52,465 bases of DNA from an uncultured Prevotellaceae bacterium (GTDB lineage: Bacteria > Bacteroidota > Bacteroidia > Bacteroidales > Bacteroidaceae): the NCBI GenBank assembly GCA_902774795.1, contig CACYKA010000010.1, positions 1 to 52,465 of the forward strand. The letters run 5' to 3'. The notes under the pieces are model-generated. The model saw only the letters and a program-made list of their open reading frames with translations, was not told the origin of the DNA and searched no databases. The translations under genes were made by a program, and so were the position numbers. The first letter of the stretch is position 1. Each line of letters begins with the position of its first letter. Positions 47,643-52,465 of the stretch are shown here, piece after piece.

Positions 47643-49130
47643 ATGAGTCGAAAGAAACCACTGCCGTTACTTACAAACGTAGAGATAGAGGACTTTGCCG
47701 CTGAGGGCAAATGTCTGTTTCATTGGCATACAGGAAACGAGGAAAGCGAGGGTAAGAACCTCGTTGTCTTCGTACCCTTCTGTGTGCCTGGTGACATTGC
47801 CGACATACAGATACGCCGCAAGAAACATTCCTTTGCCGAGGGCGAGGTGGTGCGCATCGTGACTCCGTCACCAAAGCGTGTGGCCCCGAAATGCGAGCAC
47901 TTCGGACTGTGTGGCGGATGCAAATGGCAGAACGTGCCGTATGCAGAGCAGCTGGCATACAAGCAGAGACAGGTTCACGACCAGCTGACGCGCATAGGAA
48001 AGATAGAGCTGCCGGAGTTCCACCCCATAAAGGGTTCCGTGAAGACTGAGGGCTACCGCAACAAGCTCGACTTCGGATGTGCCAATAAGCGTTGGCTGAC
48101 CACCGAACAGCTGAAAGATGAAACGCTGGTGAAGGAAACGCCTGCCATAGGATTTCACATCACGGGGGCGTTTGACAAGATTCTGCCAATAAGCAAATGC
48201 TGGCTGATGGACGACCTGCACAACGAGATTCGCAACGGCATCTATGAGTATGCTCTGGAGAACGGCATCTCGTTCTTCGACCTGCGCCAGCAGGTGGGTC
48301 TGTTGCGCGACGTCATCATTCGTTGCAGCAACGGCGGAGAGTGGATGGTGATAGTACAGTTCCACTTCGAAGCTCCTGAAGACAAAGAGAAGGCTATGGG
48401 GCTGCTCCAGTATGTTGCCGATACCTTCCCGCAGGTGACGTCGCTCATGTACCTCGACAACCAGAAGTGCAACGACACCATCGGCGACCAGGAAATAATA
48501 ACCTACAAGGGCAACGACCACATATTCCTTTATATGGAAGACCTGAAATTCAAAGTCGGTCCCAAGTCGTTCTACCAAACCAACACCGAACAGGCGTACG
48601 AACTCTACAAAGTCGTAAGGGAATTTGCGTTCAACAGTAAACAGTCAACGGTAAACGGTAAACTGTCAACCGTAAACTGTAAACTCCCCCTCATCTACGA
48701 CCTCTACACCGGTACAGGCACAATAGCCAACTTTGTTGCAAAACAGGCATCGAAGGTAATCGGTATTGAGTATGTTCCTGAGGCCATAGAGGATGCAAAG
48801 ATAAACTCGGAGATTAACGGCATCGGTAACACACAGTTCTTTGCCGGAGACATGAAGGACATACTTACCGACGACTTCATAGCCGAGCATGGCAGACCCG
48901 ACATCATCATTACCGACCCACCCCGTGCCGGTATGCATCCCGATGTGGTGAAGACCATACTGAATGCAAAGCCGCAACGTATAGTCTATGTCAGCTGCAA
49001 TCCAGCCACCCAAGCCCGCGACCTCAGCCTGATGGACGCCGACTACAAAGTGGCAGAAGTCCAACCCGTTGACATGTTCCCCCACACCCCCCACGTGGAA
49101 AACGTCGTACTGCTCGAAAGACGCAGCTAA
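47643..49130 (+). CDS. rlmD: 23S rRNA (uracil-5-)-methyltransferase
   Basis: A 495-residue SAM-dependent methyltransferase of the TrmA/RlmC/RlmD group; RlmD methylates U1939 of 23S rRNA in E. coli. An N-terminal TRAM-like domain (LPLLTNVEIEDFAAEGKCLF, VFVPFCVPGDIADIQI) is followed by cysteines that could hold a 4Fe-4S cluster (PKCEHFGLCGGCKWQ, and a later Cys in ISKCWLMDD). The SAM motif YDLYTGTGTIANFVAKQASK is about residue 357, IITDPPRAGMHP about 423 and the catalytic YVSCNPATQARDL about 447. A heptamer array encodes SKQSTVNGKLSTVNCKL (about 332-348) between the two halves. The exact target (RlmD or RlmC) is not decided by motifs. Confidence 0.9.
   Translation: MSRKKPLPLLTNVEIEDFAAEGKCLFHWHTGNEESEGKNLVVFVPFCVPGDIADIQIRRKKHSFAEGEVVRIVTPSPKRVAPKCEHFGLCGGCKWQNVPYAEQLAYKQRQVHDQLTRIGKIELPEFHPIKGSVKTEGYRNKLDFGCANKRWLTTEQLKDETLVKETPAIGFHITGAFDKILPISKCWLMDDLHNEIRNGIYEYALENGISFFDLRQQVGLLRDVIIRCSNGGEWMVIVQFHFEAPEDKEKAMGLLQYVADTFPQVTSLMYLDNQKCNDTIGDQEIITYKGNDHIFLYMEDLKFKVGPKSFYQTNTEQAYELYKVVREFAFNSKQSTVNGKLSTVNCKLPLIYDLYTGTGTIANFVAKQASKVIGIEYVPEAIEDAKINSEINGIGNTQFFAGDMKDILTDDFIAEHGRPDIIITDPPRAGMHPDVVKTILNAKPQRIVYVSCNPATQARDLSLMDADYKVAEVQPVDMFPHTPHVENVVLLERRS
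48631..48686. repeat. Heptamer array inside rlmD, 8 units
   Basis: TCAACAG, TAAACAG, TCAACGG, TAAACGG, TAAACTG, TCAACCG, TAAACTG, TAAACTC in exact register; each keeps TNAAC. It encodes two 7-residue units of the KLSTVNC type, just before the SAM-binding strand. Confidence 0.9.
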
Positions 49131-49141
49131 GTCCCCCAGTG

Positions 49142-49363
49142 TTATTGATTTCTGTGTTCATGGTAGTGTTTGTTTATTATTCTGATATACTGGTCAAGGC
49201 CGAAAATAGAACCTGCGAGCAGAAACGACTGCGCAACGTAGTAGAGCAGCCCTGAAGCTACATCGTCTATCTCGACCACCTGATAAGCCACCAGAGCGAT
49301 ACTGCTCACTATGAGCAGCACCGCACAGGCATACTGAGAGATTTTAAATCGTGTGTTTTCCAT
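49142..49363 (-). CDS. Small membrane protein, unknown
   Basis: A 73-residue protein with two hydrophobic segments: about residues 12-27 (ACAVLLIVSSIALVAY) and 37-54 (ASGLLYYVAQSFLLAGSI), a short loop with acidic residues (EIDDV) and a basic tail (INKHYHEHRNQ). It begins MENTRFKISQY. I do not recognise the family. It follows the smalltalk peptide gene by 30 bases on the minus strand and may be cotranscribed with it. It converges with rlmD, whose stop is 11 bases away. Confidence 0.65.
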   Translation of the reverse strand: MENTRFKISQYACAVLLIVSSIALVAYQVVEIDDVASGLLYYVAQSFLLAGSIFGLDQYIRIINKHYHEHRNQ

Positions 49364-49393
49364 GGCATGTAAGGCCTCCTTACATCTTACTCT

Positions 49394-49483
49394 TTACATT
49401 GCAGTTGCTCCACCTGCTGCGCCCAAAATGGCGGCAATAATGTAACTAATCACATGAAGTACGGTTTTCCAATTCTTTTTCAT
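49394..49483 (-). CDS. Smalltalk protein
   Basis: A 29-residue peptide, MKKNWKTVLHVISYIIAAIL followed by GAAGGATAM. It matches the small Bacteroidales family named smalltalk, which begins MKK(N)xWK and has one hydrophobic segment. Start ATG at 49483-49481; stop at 49394-49396. A promoter with -7 box TATCTTTG (complement of 49543-49550) lies 60 bases upstream. The family often neighbours HU-type or amidase genes; none is seen here. No function is established. Confidence 0.75.
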   Translation of the reverse strand: MKKNWKTVLHVISYIIAAILGAAGGATAM

Positions 49484-49542
49484 AGTTGTTGTGTGTTTTA
49501 ATGGTGAATAAATAAGGTTATGTTGGAATTATTTTCCATATG

Positions 49543-49574
49543 CAAAGATACAAAAAAATTCTGAAATATGCAAG
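49543..49574 (-). promoter_or_regulatory. Promoter of the smalltalk gene
   Basis: Minus-strand TATCTTTG (complement of 49543-49550) and CTTG (complement of 49571-49574) with a 20-base spacer. Confidence 0.7.
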
Positions 49575-49693
49575 TTTTGTGCAAGGCGAATACAATAAAA
49601 ATCTAAAAAATTTTATATTGTTGAGCCGCAGCCAAAACTCGATGAAAAAACAAGTTTTGGAAGCATTATTTTAGCCGGAATAAACACAAAAAA

Positions 49694-49713
49694 GGCTGCC
49701 TCGAAAGACAGCC
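49694..49713 (-). terminator. Terminator after the antitoxin remnants
   Basis: GGCTG (49694-49698) pairs with CAGCC (49709-49713); on the minus strand the hairpin is followed by a seven-T run. It ends the minus-strand transcript that includes the two antitoxin remnants and perhaps the BspA-like gene. Confidence 0.75.
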
Positions 49714-49736
49714 CTTATAAGTATAGTAGCAATTTC

Positions 49737-49913
49737 TTATGTAAGATTCTGTGCCTCGCGTGCCTGCTTGATGGCCTCTCCTACACGATAGGCCTGAACA
49801 GCTTCGTCCACACTACTTTCAAATGCGTCACGCTCTGGTGTCCCGATTTTGCCGTAATCTTCTTCCAGCAATTCCTCAAAGCTATACAGCTTCATGTCTC
49901 CTACCTTTTTCAT
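49737..49913 (-). pseudogene. Truncated HTH (XRE-type) antitoxin
   Basis: A 58-codon frame, MKKVGDMKLYSFEELLEEDY, then KIGTPERDAFESSVDEAVQA, YRVGEAIKQAREAQNLT and stop. This is the N-terminal part of Bacteroidota antitoxins that pair with RelE/HigB-like toxins; in those the text IKQAR..QNLTQEQLG starts an XRE helix-turn-helix. Here the stop codon directly follows NLT, so the whole DNA-binding domain is missing. The toxin is also missing. It may be a deletion scar; a functional short form cannot be excluded. Confidence 0.7.
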
Positions 49914-49919
49914 ACGTAC

Positions 49920-50039
49920 TCAATTGTTATGGTGGAACACCTCATCGTTAGTAAGATATTCACCATTCTCAAAAGCAGTTTCCGCCTCATCAAGCATATC
50001 GTCAATTTCCTGCATGGTGTATAATGCTGTTGTACTCAT
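49920..50039 (-). pseudogene. Shortened RelB-type antitoxin remnant
   Basis: A 39-codon frame, MSTTALYTMQEIDDMLDEAE, then TAFENGEYLTNDEVFHHNN and stop. The central segment resembles the antitoxin at 847-1146 (YTMEELNARIDEAE). A full antitoxin of this type usually continues after NDEVF and is followed by a RelE/ParE toxin gene, but here the frame ends and, six bases later, the truncated HTH antitoxin begins. It starts 14 bases after the BspA-like stop on the minus strand. Likely a remnant of a lost toxin-antitoxin locus. Confidence 0.6.
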
Positions 50040-50053
50040 GTTATTTCTCCCTA

Positions 50054-52297
50054 TTATCTTGTCATACCTCCTTGACCATCAACAACTACACTATCAAAAC
50101 AAATCGCTGGGACAGAGTCTTCTATCATATACAATGGTGTTAAGAGTATTTTATAAATAAAAGTATAGTTCCTGTTGGGTTGCCATTGAGTCACTCCTTG
50201 TGGTGCAACTGTTGTAGTAGCTTTTTGATTAATGGTTTCAGCACTTCCGTCATCTGCAATCATAGTGAAATCGACTTCTACAACCATCTCCGTGTCTTCA
50301 TTGATGTCTTTTAAATAAACATTTGTGTAATTGCCATCAGCTCTGTCCAATGTTCGCGTAACAGTTGAAGTTCCTATTGTAGAGCCAATAATATCAGAAC
50401 CAAATTCTGCAACTCCTAATCCTGTTATATTTATTTTATTTATTTTTACTGAATAGCCTGGTATAGTTTCATAGAATCCGAATCGGACCCCAGCCTTTTC
50501 AAATTTATTATCTTCATCTTCATCATCTCCATTCACAATAATGTTGATTACCTCCTGAATGTCCGTGCCGTTGACGTTTCCATCCTCGTTCACGTCGCCC
50601 TTCTTGCTAACACTGCCGCCACTTACCTCTATTTCCTTGGTCGCAACTTCGGAATTCTCATAGCCCTCTTTCTTTGCATAGACAGTGATGATGTATGTTG
50701 TTTTAGTAGGCAGAGCAACATTTGTGCCCTGACCACTTATGGATGATGTAATGTCATATACAAACTCAACATCTTCTGTCTCGCAACTGAAGGTTAGCTC
50801 GCCATTCACATAATCTATGGTTGGTGTAGCGCATTGGGTTAATCCAGACAAAGTGTTAATTGTTCCGAATCCGCTCCAAGGTAATTTGTTTTTATATGCA
50901 TTGACAGAAGCAGATGGCACATATAGTTCAACATAATTAATGTATGAGTTGTCAAAGGTAGTTCTGGCCGTTGTCGGAACTAATTCTGAATAACATGTAA
51001 ATTTGTTTAGTTTGTCAATATTTGCAAAAGCATGTTCTCCTATAGTCTGAATATTTGAACCAATAGATATTGAGGTAACTGTTTTGCATCCATTGAAAGC
51101 ATCATCTCCAATAGACATGACGCTATCCCCAATAACATATTCTTCGACTTGTGAACCAAATATTTCTTTTATTGATGAATCTGAACTATATGCTTTAGAA
51201 GCAATCTCATTACTGTTTAGTACAACCATCTTCAAGTTGGTACAACCATTGAAAGAATCACCCCCGATTGAAGTCACGTTGCTACCTATAGATACATCTA
51301 TCAGGCTGGAGCAAGAAGCGAAAATACTTTCTCCTATTGATTTTACGCTATTGGGGATTTCTACTGATGTCAGGTTGGAGCATCTTTCGAAAGCATTATT
51401 ACCTATTAATGTAACACTATTAGGAATTTCAATAGAAGTAAGACCTGAGCAACCGGCAAAAGTCCTTTCTTTTATGTATGTTACGCTGTTTGGGATTTCA
51501 ATGGATGTCAGGCCTGAGCAATTATAAAAAGCGGACTCTCCTATTGATATTATGCTGTTAGGGATATTAGGGATAGTGACGGAGGTCAGGCCTGAGCAAC
51601 CAAAGAAAGCATGGTCTCCAATATATGTCACGCTGTTAGGGATGGTTACAGATGTCAGACTGGAGCAACCAGAGAAAGCATAGTCTTCTATTGATGTCAC
51701 GCTGTTGGGAATAGTGACAGATGTCAGGTTGGAGCAGTTACGGAAAGCATGATCTCCTATCGAAATAACATCATCTCCCAAAATATATTCATTAACTTGA
51801 CTGCCAAAGATGTCATTTAAAGAAGAATAAGAATAATACGAACTGTATGATTTAGATACAATAGCATTACTTTTTAATTCTACTTTAATTAGAGCTGAGC
51901 AACCATAGAAAGCACGACCTCCTATTGATGTCACGCTGTTAGGGATGGTAACAGATGTCAAAGCGGAGCATCCATTGAAAGTGTCATCTCCAATAGACGT
52001 GACACTGTTGGGGATTGTAACAGATTTCAGACCGGAACAGCCATAGAAAGCATAGTTTCCTATTGACGTTATACCATCAGCAATATCCACTGTTTTGATA
52101 TAAAATCCATTGGAATACCATGGTACATATTTATAAGAACTGTAGTTGCTCATTGCTCCTGTTCCTGTGATGGAAAGAACTCTTGTTGTTGTATCTAGTG
52201 AGTATCTGGCATTATCACCGCATGAGCCAGAATATATTTCTGCACTAATATTTAGTACACTTACAAAGCAGATGAATATAAGAGTTAGCTTTCTCAT
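50054..52297 (-). CDS. BspA-like leucine-rich surface protein with dockerin-like and fimbrillin-like ends
   Basis: A 747-residue protein with signal peptide MRKLTLIFICFVSVLNISA. After GSCGDNARYSLD and LSITGTGAMSNYSSY come about 15 BspA-type leucine-rich repeats of 23 residues (IPNSVTSIGDHAFRNCSNLT type), up to about residue 475. A CATPTIDYVNGELTFSCETE domain (about 480-560) is shared with the protein at 23456. A dockerin-like repeat (GDVNEDGNVNGTDIQE, about 566) follows, then a further 155 residues (VRFGFYETIPGYSVKINKIN, later QWQPNRNYTFIYKI) that resemble the end of fimbrillin-type proteins. BspA family proteins bind fibronectin, fibrinogen or other bacteria. A truncated paralogue lies at 1461-1601. 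Confidence 0.88.
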   Translation of the reverse strand: MRKLTLIFICFVSVLNISAEIYSGSCGDNARYSLDTTTRVLSITGTGAMSNYSSYKYVPWYSNGFYIKTVDIADGITSIGNYAFYGCSGLKSVTIPNSVTSIGDDTFNGCSALTSVTIPNSVTSIGGRAFYGCSALIKVELKSNAIVSKSYSSYYSYSSLNDIFGSQVNEYILGDDVISIGDHAFRNCSNLTSVTIPNSVTSIEDYAFSGCSSLTSVTIPNSVTYIGDHAFFGCSGLTSVTIPNIPNSIISIGESAFYNCSGLTSIEIPNSVTYIKERTFAGCSGLTSIEIPNSVTLIGNNAFERCSNLTSVEIPNSVKSIGESIFASCSSLIDVSIGSNVTSIGGDSFNGCTNLKMVVLNSNEIASKAYSSDSSIKEIFGSQVEEYVIGDSVMSIGDDAFNGCKTVTSISIGSNIQTIGEHAFANIDKLNKFTCYSELVPTTARTTFDNSYINYVELYVPSASVNAYKNKLPWSGFGTINTLSGLTQCATPTIDYVNGELTFSCETEDVEFVYDITSSISGQGTNVALPTKTTYIITVYAKKEGYENSEVATKEIEVSGGSVSKKGDVNEDGNVNGTDIQEVINIIVNGDDEDEDNKFEKAGVRFGFYETIPGYSVKINKINITGLGVAEFGSDIIGSTIGTSTVTRTLDRADGNYTNVYLKDINEDTEMVVEVDFTMIADDGSAETINQKATTTVAPQGVTQWQPNRNYTFIYKILLTPLYMIEDSVPAICFDSVVVDGQGGMTR

Positions 52298-52325
52298 GTT
52301 ATTTTTTATAATAGATTTCTGTGTG

Positions 52326-52356
52326 CAAAAGTAGTAAATATTTCTATAACGACAAA
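52326..52356 (-). promoter_or_regulatory. Promoter of the BspA-like gene
   Basis: Minus-strand TACTTTTG (complement of 52326-52333) and TTTG (complement of 52353-52356) with a 19-base spacer. It lies 29 bases before the ATG. Confidence 0.7.
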
Positions 52357-52423
52357 ATTATTTCGCACTTTTGTGTAAAATATATCGTAATAAAAGGTAT
52401 TGTAGTAAAAAAATGTGAAGAAA

Positions 52424-52455
52424 TTTGGTTTGCAACTAAAAAATAGTTACTTTTG
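52424..52455 (+). promoter_or_regulatory. Promoter of a gene beyond the window end
   Basis: TTTG at 52424-52427 and TACTTTTG at 52448-52455 with a 20-base spacer. Only ten bases follow, so the gene it serves is not visible; it is divergent from the BspA-like gene. Confidence 0.7.
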
Positions 52456-52465
52456 CAGCAGAATT

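Overview
The window is a chromosomal segment of a Bacteroidales bacterium, most likely Prevotella or a close relative (Segatella/Xylanibacter). The evidence is the Bacteroidota-type promoters (TTTG, about 20 bases, TAnnTTTG) before many genes and both tRNAs, BspA-type leucine-rich surface proteins, a C10 streptopain/interpain-like protease, dockerin-like C-terminal tails, and typical Bacteroidota housekeeping neighbours (DUF3822-rsmD, ileS-DksA-like-lspA-DUF4296, ftsK-lolA-rnz).

Layout. 1-2.4 kb is accessory: a partial gene, a RelE/ParE-type toxin-antitoxin pair, a broken BspA start and an exported protein. 2.6-3.8 kb encodes an HUH (RAYT-like) transposase fused to a DprA-like domain, with an internal 21-bp tandem repeat. 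3.9-10.5 kb holds an AddA/AddB-like helicase-nuclease pair and a TIGR04076 protein. 10.6-20.6 kb (mostly minus strand) carries greA, a DMT exporter, GH43 and GH105 glycoside hydrolases, tRNA-Leu, trxB, dnaG, rsmD and DUF3822. 20.7-22.1 kb (plus) has a Bcp peroxiredoxin and a BASS transporter. 22.1-28.5 kb (minus) has two secreted proteins with dockerin-like tails and an EptA-like phosphoethanolamine transferase, followed by an initiator tRNA. 28.7-44.4 kb is a long minus-strand run, probably one or a few operons: aminotransferase, lolC/E-like permease, ileS, DksA-like, lspA, DUF4296, rho, tetR, fabG, rluA-type, ftsK, lolA, rnz. 44.8-49.1 kb (plus) has the C10 protease, an outer-membrane barrel and rlmD. 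The last 3 kb (minus) has a smalltalk peptide, two antitoxin remnants and a full-length BspA-like protein.

The least explained signal is a family of heptanucleotide arrays: runs of 7-bp units such as TAACCNN, CAACTNT, CATACAT or TTGATAA. They occupy many junctions between co-oriented genes, often covering the upstream stop codon and reaching the next start codon. Similar arrays also sit in frame inside addB (twice), ileS and rlmD, where three units (21 bp) encode a seven-residue LSTLN/LSTVN-type repeat. The longest is 14 units in perfect register between the lolC/E-like gene and ileS.

Other unexplained items are a pair of 43-44 bp REP-like palindromes, a cluster of three different hairpins with the same AATAA/TTATT frame, the RAYT-DprA fusion, and a hairpin-rich leader upstream of the aminotransferase. 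All functional assignments rest on reading motifs by eye; no database search was run.
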